64,000 nt of DNA from Jacaranda mimosifolia. Its lineage: Eukaryota > Streptophyta > Magnoliopsida > Lamiales > Bignoniaceae. Below the pieces are notes generated by a model. The model had not been told where the DNA came from and made no database searches. It worked only from the letters and a program-made list of their open reading frames with translations. The translations under genes and the position numbers were made by a program. Positions 36,697 through 49,590 of this stretch are shown here, in pieces. How positions within the stretch are numbered: the stretch's first letter is position 1; every line of letters starts with the position of its first letter. Location of the stretch: contig CM032126.1 in NCBI GenBank assembly GCA_018894105.1, positions 8,831,001 to 8,895,000 on the forward strand, read 5' to 3'.

Positions 36697-39574
36697 TGCA
36701 GATATCCATTGCAAAAAATAGAAAAAAAAATTAAAAATCAAATTTCTTTTGCGACGGAAGCTTTTTCGGTTGCAAAAAACAACTAAAACATAAAATTCAA
36801 AAAATATTTTGCAACAAAAATAAATTCCATCATAAAAATTTAAAAATAAAGTAAAAAAAGAATTTTTTGGATGGAAATAAAATCCGTCACAAAAATTTAA
36901 AGATAAAATAGAAAACTTACGCTATCAATGGGTTGGATTTGGATTAGATCAGCCATATCCGAATCTGAATTCGAATTCATTCATCAAAATCTATATCCGA
37001 ATTTGACTTGACATCCTATATAATTTTTGTTAGTCAGTACTATATTGAAATTCGATGGATATTTGAAATTTGATAAAAAATTCGATTCGATTTTGATATT
37101 TTTACGTTTTTCTCTTTCTTCTTTTGGACTATATAAAAATATTGTATCTATAAACTAAATTTACGTGCAATTTGAATTTTTAACAATTTTTTGTTATATA
37201 TTATTCTAAAAGTTAAATATTTAAATACTAAACTCCTATTTCACATTGTATTCATGCAAAGATGAAGTATTATACATTATTATATTTGACATTTTATCAG
37301 TATTTCTCTTATTTTTGAGGCTAAAGATTTAATATTAATAGCATAATATATACATATTAATATAGTTATTAGTTCAACATAATAAATACATTTTATTTTA
37401 AAATCTTTATAAATATTAATGGATCAGATTGCTCAATCTCATATCAAATCCACTTATTTTGGATTACGAATATTTATAATCGGATCTAATCGGTCGAACA
37501 TTTTAATATGATAAAAATTCTAAAACTCGAATTGAATTCAGATTGAATTCCAATCTATACGATCAATTGACAACCCTAATGTAACACACCTAGAAATTGC
37601 ACAATTAACAAAGTTTATTTAATATTATTTTTTGTGAATTTAATTAATCTTTATTTGTTAATTTTATTACTTTTGAAAGTTTTGGGGGTTAAAATATGAA
37701 TAGGAAAGACTTAATTGTAAGATTATTCAAAAGTTTTGGGGGGTCAATATAGAATTTTTCTCAGAAAATAGGGGCTAATTCGAGGCACTAATGAAGCTAG
37801 GGGTCAATTGGTAGATAGATAAACCTTCATAGGACTCAATCGAAAGCTACAAAGAAATTCTAGGGGTTAATATGAGATTTTTGAAAAATGGCCTTTATAT
37901 AGCTTTTTCTCCCTCCCATTTTCTTCATTTCCATCGAGCAACCCTTACCTTCTTCTCCGGCAATCATCACCAGCGGCGGCTCAAAATAGAGAACTGAACC
38001 CACCTTGTCTTCCTTACGTCTCTAGGATTCCGTTGACACCACATGCAAATTATTTTGACCGGTGGACCATCGAATAGTTGAAGTCCTAAACTGTGAGGCG
38101 ACGACTAGTGATAAGCATGGTAGAGCAGTGGTGAATGCAGATATCCATTGCAAAAAAAAGAAAAAAAAATTAAAAATCAAATTTCTTTTGCGACGGAAGC
38201 TTTTTCGGTTGCAAAAAACAACTAAAACATAAAATTCAAAAAATATTTTGCAACAAAAATAAATTCCATCATAAAAATTTAAAAATAAAGTAAAAAAAGA
38301 ATTTTTTGGATGGAAATAAAATCCGTCACAAAAATTTAAAGATAAAATAGAAAACTTACGCTATCAATGGGTTGGATTTGGATTAGATCAGCCATATCCG
38401 AATCTGAATTCGAATTCATTCATCAAAATCTATATCCGAATTTGACTTGACATCCTATATAATTTTTGTTAGTCAGTACTATATTGAAATTCGATGGATA
38501 TTTGAAATTTGATAAAAAATTCGATTCGATTTTGATATTTTTACTTTTTTCTCTTTCTTCTTTTGGACTATATAAAAATATTGTATCTATAAACTAAATT
38601 TACGTGCAATTTGAATTTTTAACAATTTTTTGTTATATATTATTCTAAAAGTTAAATATTTAAATACTAAACTCCTATTTCACATTGTATTCATGCAAAG
38701 ATGAAGTATTATACATTATTATATTTGACATTTTATCAGTATTTCTCTTATTTTTGAGGCTAAAGATTTAATATTAATAGCATAATATATACATATTAAT
38801 ATAGTTATTAGTTCAACATAATAAATACATTTTATTTTAAAATCTTTATAAATATTAATGGATCAGATTGCTCAATCTCATATCAAATCCACTTATTTTG
38901 GATTACGAATATTTATAATCGGATCTAATCGGTCGAACATTTTAATATGATAAAAATTCTAAAATTCGAATTGAATTCAGATTGAATTCCAATCTATACG
39001 ATCAATTGACAACCCTAATGTAACACACCTAGAAATTGCACAATTAACAAAGTTTATTTAATATTATTTTTTGTGAATTTAATTAATCTTTATTTGTTAA
39101 TTTTATTACTTTTGAAAGTTTTGGGGGTTAAAATATGAATAGGAAAGACTTAATTGTAAGATTATTCAAAAGTTTTGGGGGGTCAATATAGAATTTTTCT
39201 CAGAAAATAGGGGCTAATTCGAGGCACTAATGAAGCTAGGGGTCAATTGGTAGATAGATAAACCTTCATAGGACTCAATCGAAAGCTACAAAGAAATTCT
39301 AGGGGTTAATATGAGATTTTTGAAAAATGGCCTTTATATAGCTTTTTCTCCCTCCCATTTTCTTCATTTCCATCGAGCAACCCTTACCTTCTTCTCCGGC
39401 AATCATCACCAGCGGCGGCTCAAAATAGAGAACTGAACCCACCTTGTCTTCCTTACGTCTCTAGGATTCCGTTGACACCACATGCAAATTATTTTGACCG
39501 GTGGACCATCGAATAGTTGAAGTCCTAAACTGTGAGGCGACGACGAGTGATAAGCATGGTAGAGCAGTGGTGAA
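36697..39574 (+). repeat. array units 12 and 13 (recent pair)
   Basis: Both are 1439 bases and share ATAAACTAAATTTACGTGCA and CCGGCAATCATC, which are not in other units. Confidence 0.9.
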
Positions 39575-41012
39575 TGCAGATATCCATTGCAAAAAAAAGA
39601 AAAAAAAATTAAAAATCAAATTTCTTTTGCGACGGAAGCTTTTTCGGTTGCAAAAAACAACTAAAACATAAAATTCAAAAAATATTTTGCAACAAAAATA
39701 AATTCCATCATAAAAATTTAAAAATAAAGTAAAAAAAGAATTTTTTGGATGGAAATAAAATCCGTCACAAAAATTTAAAGATAAAATAGAAAACTTACGC
39801 TATCAATGGGTTGGATTTGGATTAGATCAGCCATATCCGAATCTGAATTCGAATTCATTCATCAAAATCTATATCCGAATTTGACTTGACATCCTATATA
39901 ATTTTTGTTAGTCAGTACTATATTGAAATTCGATGGATATTTGAAATTTGATAAAAAATTCGATTCGATTTTGATATTTTTACTTTTTTCTTTTTCTTCT
40001 TTTGGACTATATAAAATTATTGTATCTATAAAGTAAATTTACGTGATATTTGAATTTTTAACAATTTTTTGTTATATATTATTCTAAAAGTTAAATATTT
40101 AAATACTAAACTCCTATTTCACATTGTATTCATGCAAAGATGAAGTATTATACATTATTATATTTGACATTTTATCAGTATTTCTCTTATTTTTGAGGCT
40201 AAAGATTTAATATTAATAGCATAATAAATACATATTAATATAGTTATTAGTTCAACATAATAAATACATTTTATTTTAAAATCTTTATAAATATTAATGG
40301 ATCAGATTGCTCAATCTCATATCAAATCCACTTATTTTGGATTACGAATATTTATAATCGGATCTAATCGGTCGAACATTTTAATATGATAAAAATTCTA
40401 AAATTCGAATTGAATTCAGATTGAATTCCAATCTATACGATCAATTGACAACCCTAATGTAACACACCTAGAAATTGCACAATTAACAAAGTTTATTTAA
40501 TATTATTTTTTGTGAATTTAATTAATTTTATTTGTTAATTTTATTACTTTTGAAAGTTTTGGGGGTTAAAATATGAATAGGAAAGACTTAATTGTAAGAT
40601 TATTCAAAAGTTTTGGGGGGTCAATATAGAATTTTTCTCAGAAAATAGGGGCTAATTCGAGGCACTAATGAAGCTAGGGGTCAATTGGTAGATAGATAAA
40701 CCTTCATAGGACTCAATCGAAAGCTACAAAGAAATTCTAGGGGTTAATATGAGATTTTTGAAAAATGGCCTTTATATAGCTTTTTCTCCCTCCCATTTTC
40801 TTCATTTCCATCGAGCAACCCTTACCTTCTTCTCCGGCGATCATCACCAGCGACGGCTCAAAATAAAGAACTGAACCCACCTTGTCTTCCTTACCTCTCT
40901 AGGATTCCGTTGACACCACATGCAAATTATTTTGACCGGTGGACCATCGAAAAGTTGAAGTCCTAAACTGTGAGGCGACGACGAGTGAGAAGCATGGTAG
41001 AGCAGTGGTGAA
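39575..41012 (+). repeat. array unit 14
   Basis: 1438 bases; carries AAATTATTG like units 8-11, so variants are not strictly grouped by position. Confidence 0.9.
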
Positions 41013-43889
41013 TGCAGATACCCATTGCAAAAAAAAGAAAAAAAAATTAAAAATCAAATTTCTTTTGCGACGGAAGATTTTTCGGTTGCAAAAAACAACT
41101 AAAACATAAAATTCAAAAAATATTTTGCAACAAAAATAAATTCCATCATAAAAATTTAAAAATAAAGTAAAAAAACAATTTTTTGGATGGAAATAAAATC
41201 CGTCACAAAAATTTAAAGATAAAATAGAAAACTTACGCTGTCAATGAGTTGGATTTGGATTAGATCAGCCATATCCGAATCTGAATTCGAATTCATTCAT
41301 CAAAATCTATATCCGAATTTGACTTGACATCCTATATAATTTTTGTTAGTCAGTACTATATTGAAATTCGATGGATATTTGAAATTTGATAAAAAATTCG
41401 ATTCGATTTTGATATTTTTACTTTTTTCTTTTTCTTCTTTTGGACTATATAAAAATATTGTATCTATAAAGTAAATTTACGTGATATTTGAATTTTTAAC
41501 AATTTTTTGTTATATATTATTCTAAAAGTTAAAAATTTAAATACTAAACTCCTATTTCACATTGTATTCATGCAAAGATGAAGTATTATACATTATTATA
41601 TTTGACATTTTATCAGTATTTCTCTTATTTTTGAGGCTAAAGATTTAATATTAATAGCATAATATATACATATTAATATAGTTATTAGTTCAACATAATA
41701 AATACATTTTATTTTAAAATCTTTATAAATATTAATGGATCAGATTGCTCAATCTCATATCAAATCCACTTATTTTGGATTACGAATATTTATAATCGGA
41801 TGTAATCGGTCGAACATTTTAATATGATAAAAATTCTAAAATTCGAATTGAATTCAGATTGAATTCCAATCTATACGATCAATTGACAACCCTAATGTAA
41901 CACACCTAGAAATTGCACAATTAACAAAGTTTATTTAATATTATTTTTTGTGAATTTAATTAATTTTTATTTGTTAATTTTATTACTTTCGAAAGTTTTG
42001 GGGGTTAAAATATGAATAGGAAAGACTTAATTGTAAGATTATTCAAAAGTTTTAGGGGGTCAATATAGAATTTTTCTCAGAAAATAGGGGCTAATTCGAG
42101 GCACTAATGAAGCTAGGGGTCAATTGGTAGATAGATAAACCTTCATAGGACTCAATCGAAAGCTACAAAGAAATTCTAGGGGTTAATATGAGATTTTTGA
42201 AAAATGGCCTTTATATAGCTTTTTCTCCCTCCCATTTTCTTCATTTCCATCGAGCAACCCTTACCTTCTTCTCCGGCGATCATCACCAGCGACGGCTCAA
42301 AATAAAGAACTGAACCCACCTTGTCTACCTTACCTCTCTAGGATTCTGTTGACACCACATGCAAATTATTTTGACCGGTGGACCATCGAAAATTTGAAGT
42401 CCTAAACTGTGAGGCGACGACGAGTGATAAGCATGGCAGAGCAGTGGTGAATGCAGATATCCATTGCAAAAAAAAGAAAAAAAAATTAAAAATCAAATTT
42501 CTTTTGCGACGGAAGCTTTTTCGGTTGCAAAAAACAACTAAAACATAAAATTTAAAAAATATTTTGCAACAAAAATAAATTCCATCATAAAAATTTAAAA
42601 ATAAAGTAAAAATAGAATTTTTTGGATGGAAATAAAATCCGTCACAAAAATTTAAAAATAAAAAAGAAAACTTACGCTATCAATGGGTTGGATTTGGATT
42701 AGATCAGCCATATCCGAATCTGAATTCGAATTCAATTATCAAAATCTATATCCGAATTTGACTTGATATCCTATATAATTTTTGTTAGTCAGTACTATAT
42801 TCAAATCCGATGGATATTTGAAATTCGATAAAAAATTCGATTCGAATTTGATATTTTTACTTTTTTCTTTTTCTTCTTTTGGACTATATAAAAATATTGT
42901 ATCTATAAAGTAAATTTACGTGATATTTGAATTTTTAACAATTTTTTGTTATATATTATTCTAAAAGTTAAAAATTTAAATACTAAACTCCTATTTCACA
43001 TTGTATTCATGCAAAGATGAAGTATTATACATTATTATATTTGACATTTTATCAGTATTTCTCTTATTTTTGAGGCTAAAGATTTAATATTAATAGCATA
43101 ATATATACATATTAATATAGTTATTAGTTCAACATAATAAATACATTTTATTTTAAAATCTTTATAAATATTAATGGATCGGATTGCTCTATCTCATATC
43201 AAATCTACTTATTTTGGATTACGAATATTTATAATCGGATGTAATCGGTCGAACATTTTAATATGATAAAAATTCTAAAATTCGAATTGAATTCTGATTG
43301 AATTCCGATATATACGATCAATTGACAACCCTAATGTAACACCCCTAGAAATTGCACAATTAACAAAGTTTATTTAATATTATTCTTTGTGAATTTAATT
43401 AATTTTTATTTGTTAATTTTATTACTTTTGAAAGTTTTGGGGGTTAAAATATGAATAGGAAAGACTTAATTGTAAGATTATTCAAAAGTTTTGGGGGGTC
43501 AATATAGAATTTTTCTCAGAAAATAGGGGCTAATTCGAGGCACTAATGAAGCTAGGGATCAATTGGTAGATAGATAAACCTTCACAGGACTCAATCGAAA
43601 GCTACAAAGAAATTCTAGGGGTTAATATGAGATTTTTGAAAAATGGTCTTTATATAGCTTTTCTCCCTCCCATTTTCTTCATTTCCATCGAGCAACCCTT
43701 ACCTTCTTCTCCGGCGATCATCACCAGCGACGGCTCAAAATAGAGAACTGAACCCACCTTGTCTTCCTTACCTCTCTAGGATTCCGTTGACACCACATGC
43801 AAATTATTTTGACCGGTGGACCATCGAAAAGTTGAAGTCCTAAACTGTGAGGCGACGACGAGTGATAAGCATGGCAGAGTAGTGGTGAA
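41013..43889 (+). repeat. array units 15 and 16
   Basis: They share AAAGTTAAAAATTTAAATAC. Unit 15 is the last with the ACACACCTAG start; unit 16 has ACACCCCTAG, marking the change from core to right edge. Confidence 0.9.
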
Positions 43890-46710
43890 TGCAGATATCC
43901 GTTGCAAAAAAAAGAAAAAAAAATTAAAAATCAAATTTCTTTTGCGATGGAAGCTTTTTCGGTTGCAAAAAACAACTAAAACATAAAATTCAAAAAATAA
44001 AGTAAAAAAAGAATTTTTTGGATGGCAATAAAATCCATCACAAAAATTTAAAAATAAAATAGAAAACTTACGCTATCAATGGGTTGGATTTGGATTAGAT
44101 CAGCCATATCCGAATCTGAATTCGAATTCATTCATCAAAATCTATATCCGAATTTGACTTGACATCCTATATAATTTTTGTTAGTCAGTACTATATTTAA
44201 ATCCGATGGATATTTGAAATTTGATAAAAAATTCGATTCAATTTTGATATTTTTTCTTTTTTCTTTTTCTTCTTTTGGACTATATAAAAATAATGTATCT
44301 ATAAAGTAAATTTACGTGATATTTGAATTTTTAACAATTTTTTGTCATATATTATTCTAAAAGTTAAATATTTGAATACTAAACTCCTATTTCACATTGT
44401 ATTCATGCAAAGATGAAGTACTATACATTATTATATTTGATATTTTATCAGTATTTCTCTTATTTTTGAGGCTAAAGATTTAATATTAATAGCATAATAT
44501 ATACATATTAATATAGCTATTAGTTCAACATAATAAATAGATTTTATTTTAAAATCTTTATAAATATTAATGGATCGGATTGCTCAATCTCATATCAAAT
44601 CCACTTATTTTGGATTACGAATATTTATAATCGGATGTAATCGGTCGAACATTTTAATATGATAAAAATTCTAAAATTTGAATTGAATTCAGATTGAATT
44701 CCGATATATACGATCAATTGACAACCCTAATGTAACACCCCTAGAAATTGCACAATTAACAAAGTTTATTTAATATTATTCTTTGTGAATTTAATTAATT
44801 TTTATTTTTTAATTTTATTACTTTTGAAAGTTTTGGGGGTTAAAATATGAATAGGAAAGACTTAATTGTAAGATTATTCAAAAGTTTTGGGGGGTCAATA
44901 TAGAATTTTTCTCCGAAAATAGGGGCTAATTCGAGGCACTAATGAAGCTAGGGATCAATTGGTAGATAGATAAACCTTCACAGGACTCAATCGAAAGCTA
45001 CAAAGAAATTCTAGGGGTTAATATGAGATTTTTGAAAAATGGTCTTTATATAGCTTTTCTCCCTCCCATTTTCTTCATTTCCATCGAGCAACCCTTACCT
45101 TCTTCTCCGGCGATCATCACCAGCGACGGCTCAAAATAGAGAACTGAACCCACCTTGTCTTCCTTACCTCTCTAGGATTCCGTTGACACCACATGCAAAT
45201 TATTTTGACCGGTGGACCATCGAAAAGTTGAAGTCCTAAACTGTGAGGCGACGACGAGTGATAAGCATGGCAGAGTAGTGGTGAATGCAGATATCCATTG
45301 CAAAAAAAAGAAAAAAAAATTAAAAATCAAATTTCTTTTGCGACGGAAGCTTTTTCGGTTGCAAAAAACAACTAAAACATAAAATTCAAAAAATATAGTA
45401 AAAAAAGAATTTTTTGGATGGCAATAAAATCCATCACAAAAATTTAAAAATAAAATAGAAAACTTACGCTATCAATGGGTTGGATTTGGATTAGATCAGC
45501 CATATCCGAATCTGAATTCGAATTCATTCATCAAAATCTATATCCGAATTTGACTTGACATCCTATATAATTTTTGTTAGTCAGTACTATATTTAAATCC
45601 GATGGATATTTGAAATTTGATAAAAAATTCGATTCAATTTTGATATTTTTTCTTTTTTCTTTTTCTTCTTTTGGACTATATAAAAATAATGTATCTATAA
45701 AGTAAATTTACGTGATATTTGAATTTTTAACAATTTTTTGTCATATATTATTCTAAAAGTTATTTGAATACTAAACTCCTATTTCACATTGTATTCATGC
45801 AAAGATGAAGTACTATACATTATTATATTTGATATTTTATCAGTATTTCTCTTATTTTTGAGGCTAAAGATTTAATATTAATAGCGTAATATATACATAT
45901 TAATATAGCTATTAGTTCAACATAATAAATAGATTTTATTTTAAAATCTTTATAAATATTAATGGATCGGATTGCTCAATCTCATATCAAATCCACTTAT
46001 TTTGGATTACGAATATTTATAATTGGATCACTTATTTTGGATTACGAATATTTATAATCGGATGTAATCGGTCGAACATTTTAATATGATAAAAATTCTA
46101 AAATTTGAATTGAATTCAGATTGAATTCCGATATATACGATCAATTGACAACCCTAATGTAACACCCCTAGAAATTGCACAATTAACAAAGTTTATTTAA
46201 TATTATTCTTTGTGAATTTAATTAATTTTTATTTTTTAATTTTATTACTTTTGAAAGTTTTGGGGGTTAAAATATGAATAGGAAAGACTTAATTGTAACA
46301 TTATTCAAAAGTTTTGGGGGGTCAATATAGAATTTTTCTCAGAAAATAGGGGCTAATTCGAGGCACTAATGAAGCTAGGGGTCAATTGGTAGATAGATAA
46401 ACCTTCATAGGACTCAATCGAAAGCTACAAAGAAATTCTAGGGGTTAATATGAGATTTTTGAAAAATGGTCTTTATATAGCTTTTCTCCCTCCCATTTTC
46501 TTCATTTCCATCGAGCAACCCTTACCTTCTTCTTCGGCGATCATCACCAGCGACGGCTCAAAATAGAGAACTGAACCCACTTTGTCTTCCTTACCTCTCT
46601 AGGATTCCATTGACACCATATGCAAATTATTTTGACCGGTGGACCATCGAAAAGTTGAAGTCCTAAACTGTGAGGCGACGACGAGTGATAAACATGGCAG
46701 AGCAGTGGTG
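43890..46710 (+). repeat. array units 17 and 18 (right edge pair)
   Basis: Both lost about 40 bases of the CACTA part (the AATATTTTGCAACAAAAAT block) and share GGATGGCAATAAAATCC. Unit 17 has one 35-base sub-repeat; unit 18 has two, like units 1-4. Confidence 0.9.
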
Positions 46711-49178
46711 GAAGCTTGGTTCTGGGTAGAGTTTAGCTCAAGGAACAATTTGGCATACTGGATTTTGGGTTTGGACCATCAACGACAATGGAATTGAAGA
46801 AAAGCTGAGACGACAGTGAGTGGTGGCGCTGGAGCTTTGAGGCTGTAATTGATGATCCTCTTGATGGCAAAACTTGGAATTGATGTGGGCATTGGATTTT
46901 TGGTGTTGAGGAGCATCTAATGGTGGTGGTGATGTACTTCTCCGGCGGTGCCGGCACAGTAGCGGCAGAGAGGTAATTTCTTCACCTCGATGCGGTGAAT
47001 GCACTAGTGGTGGTAGATTGTGAATATTGAGCTCCAATATTCAAGATTTGGTATATATGGCTTGGAGTTGGGATTTTGATATATATATATATATATGTAT
47101 ATATAAATGATGTTCTTGAATTATTTTGCCTAATTCATGTAAATTTTTGTAGCAAAATGGGAGATATGTATTTGAACCAAGTGAGGGTCATGCATGGGTG
47201 CATATGTGTGCCTAATGGGCCTGGATTAATTATATCATATGATAATCTTGGTTAGTTAAGTTATTTAGGTGATAAAACCCTAAATTTTATGTAATTGAAC
47301 CCTAAGTGATAAATTTAGATTATTAATGATAGTTAGAGCTAGTATAATCTATTTTATGTAATGTTGTAAGGATAATTGTAAATAGGAATATGATTTTATT
47401 AAGTGAATATAACTCTCATATATATTATGGTATTAACGATACAATTATAGGACGTCTCGTGATGATATCAAATGAAACCCTAAAATACCATATTTATTGG
47501 ATAACAATAGATTTTAGATTGCTATTCTTATAATTATGATTATAGGATTAAAACGAGGATTTTGATAGTAAATCCGTTTTTTTGGTTTGGTGACGAGGAG
47601 CTAGGTCCCGTGGACCAGTAGATTGTGATAGCATTATGAGGCTATTGAGGTGATGGTGTACCAATTGGTAATTATCTTGCTTATGTCTAACAACTATTAT
47701 TTTGTAAACCCCTGTGAGGGCTTGACTGATTCAATACTTGTCTTTTCTTGTCTATCTAATTTGTTTATGGGAAGTGAATGATCTTAGTTGTTCGAATCTC
47801 ATGATTATTGTATTCATGAAATCATCTGAATTCTTTGATTAGTTGTTTTTTTGTATGCCCCCGTGAGGGTTTGGTTCGTCGATCTTGTTTATGTTAAAAC
47901 TTATTGTTCTCGTTTTGGCTCTAAGAACTCTCTTTTGTTCTATCTGTTATCGTTCTGTTATTTGTTATCGTTCTGTGTAAGCTACGACCTTATCAGATTT
48001 CTGTTATTTCGTTGATATCCGGCTTGCTGACCATTCATGCTTAGCTTTTTGTCTGATTTCGCTCTGAATAATATTTGTTTAGCTTTGTCGGCATATCTAA
48101 ATCACTCTGTATACTGTCTATTTAGCCTTGCCGGCGTATTTGAATAGTTCTGAAAATCAATATCTGGTCTTGATGGAAAAATTGCTATTTGACGATAACA
48201 ACATGTTTATATGTATAGGGAAAACCGTATGGGCCAAGTGCCAATCTTAGCGGAATGCTTGGATAACCGTGATACGCTGGGCACCATGCTTAGGTATTAG
48301 TGATGCGCTGAGCGGAATGCTTGGGCATCATATCTATAATACGTTGGGCACTATGCTTAGGTATCAGTGATGTGCTAGGAGTTATCCCTAGGCAAAAGTT
48401 TTGTACTATTATCTGCCGAGCTATGCTTGGATTGCTGATCTATTTGGGGGAATAAGGAGAATATGATATACATGTTATGTTCTAGTTTAATTGGACTGCA
48501 TATAATGCTTGGGTTTGTTTCGTTCTGATTGTACTCCAACTATTTGTACTCTGTTCATGGAGCAATAAGAAATGAGAGGTTCCAATTGTTGAATTTGATA
48601 ATTATTTGCGTTCTGACGTAATTATGTTCTAATTGAATTGTTATGTTAAATAGATAATTTGTTGAATTATTTCTACTTTGACAGATCCTTTCTGACTGTT
48701 ATTGACTTACCCCTCACTAAGTCCTTAGGACTTACCCTTCTGTTATCCATTTATTTTCCTTCCCAGATAGCTACGAAAGTCGAACAAGGGCTTGTGATTT
48801 GGCCCAATGGACTGCTTTGTAATTGTGTTGGTAATCATATGTACATATAGGTTTATCTACTGGTTAAACTATGACTTAGAGATGTTGTGATATGTCAAGT
48901 TTGAATTTCAGATCTATGACATGTATATATATTGTGCTTTATGAAATGGTGCTATAGGACTGTATTAAAATCGTGGCTTAGAATTGAGATTTTGGGATTA
49001 CTACTGGTATATTTGGCATGTAATATGGTATTTAGGTAATGTTGCTTAAGTTTGAATTATGTCACTGTCTATGAGTTCTGTTGAAATATTATGGGCCTAC
49101 TGGTTATGCTGTACGATATGAATTAGGTCTGAATTAGTGACATCTTAGCTTAGGGATTATCCTGAGTGGGGTGCCACA
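46158..49178 (+). mobile_element. full-length Gypsy solo LTR at the right edge of the array
   Basis: This LTR is about 3.0 kb, from TGTAACACCCCTAG to GGGGTGCCACA, with no internal region on either side. Its first ~553 bases are unit 18 of the array. A TATA box TTTATATAGC is at 46472-46481. Frames at 46733-47037 (minus) and 48659-48850 (plus) lie inside it and show no domain. The 5-base flanks (CCTAA left, TGTAA right) do not match, unlike the other two solo LTRs, so its left junction has probably been rearranged. Confidence 0.85.
48240..48430 (+). repeat. LTR minirepeats (about 50-base period)
   Basis: Degenerate tandem copies of a module around GCGCTGAGCGGAATGCTTGG and GGGCACCATGCTTAGGTAT. 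Counterparts sit at the same relative place in the LTRs at 51610-51700, 57550-57715 and, reversed, near 1915-2060, 6230-6345 and 11385-11490. Confidence 0.75.
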
Positions 49179-49590
49179 TGTAACGAAAACAAAAATTTTC
49201 CACGAAAATAAAATCCATAGCAAAAATATAAAAATAAAATTTGCGACGAAAATACATTTTCATTGCAAATTTATTAATAAATTAATTACTTATTTTTAAA
49301 AAAATTTAACATAAAATATATATTGCTATAAATACTTTATGACTATTAATATATTAATGTAAATAATATATTTTTATTATCAATATAATTAATATATAAA
49401 AAATTTATAATAAATTTAATTTCACTATACATTAATGTATTTTAATTAACTAAACAATGCATTATATCATTACTTTTGGTAATTGCGTTATTATAAAAAA
49501 AAGATTAATTGTTATAAGACAATTAAATACATTAACTTACAAGTTCTATATTAGTTAATATTTTATAACTCAGATTAGTTATATATATTT
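49179..49590. other. CACTA-type sequence between two solo LTRs
   Basis: It begins with subterminal-type motifs (CCATAGCAAAAAT, TTTGCGACGAAAAT), then becomes plain AT-rich DNA. This supports the view that the first LTR sits inside the CACTA element. No gene. Confidence 0.6.

Larger units (their letters stand above)
20894..46710 (+). repeat. 18-unit tandem array of a ~1438-base composite repeat
   Basis: All units are head to tail. Starts (at TGCAGATATCC): 20894, 22219, 23683, 25156, 26629, 28067, 29506, 30945, 32383, 33821, 35259, 36697, 38136, 39575, 41013, 42452, 43890, 45286. Most are 1438 or 1439 bases; exceptions are 1325 (unit 1), 1464, 1473, 1473 (units 2-4), 1396 and about 1425 (units 17-18). 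Each holds about 225 bases of CACTA subterminal sequence, about 680 bases of a hAT-like element and about 555 bases of the 5' head of a Gypsy LTR. Seventeen identical novel joints link LTR sequence GTGGTG to CACTA sequence AATGCAG. The first unit is continuous with natural CACTA sequence on its left, and the last with the rest of the LTR on its right. No unit encodes a credible protein. Confidence 0.95.

Noticed and set aside
20894..46710. CRISPR or other array of short repeats and spacers
   Set aside because: Units are about 1.4 kb, contiguous and wholly repeated with no unique spacers, and the DNA is plant nuclear.
46733..47037. 99- and 74-codon minus-strand frames
   Set aside because: They overlap each other in different frames inside the LTR, and no domain is visible.
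48659..48850. 63-codon plus frame in the solo LTR
   Set aside because: LTR sequence; homologous positions in the other solo LTRs do not keep the frame.
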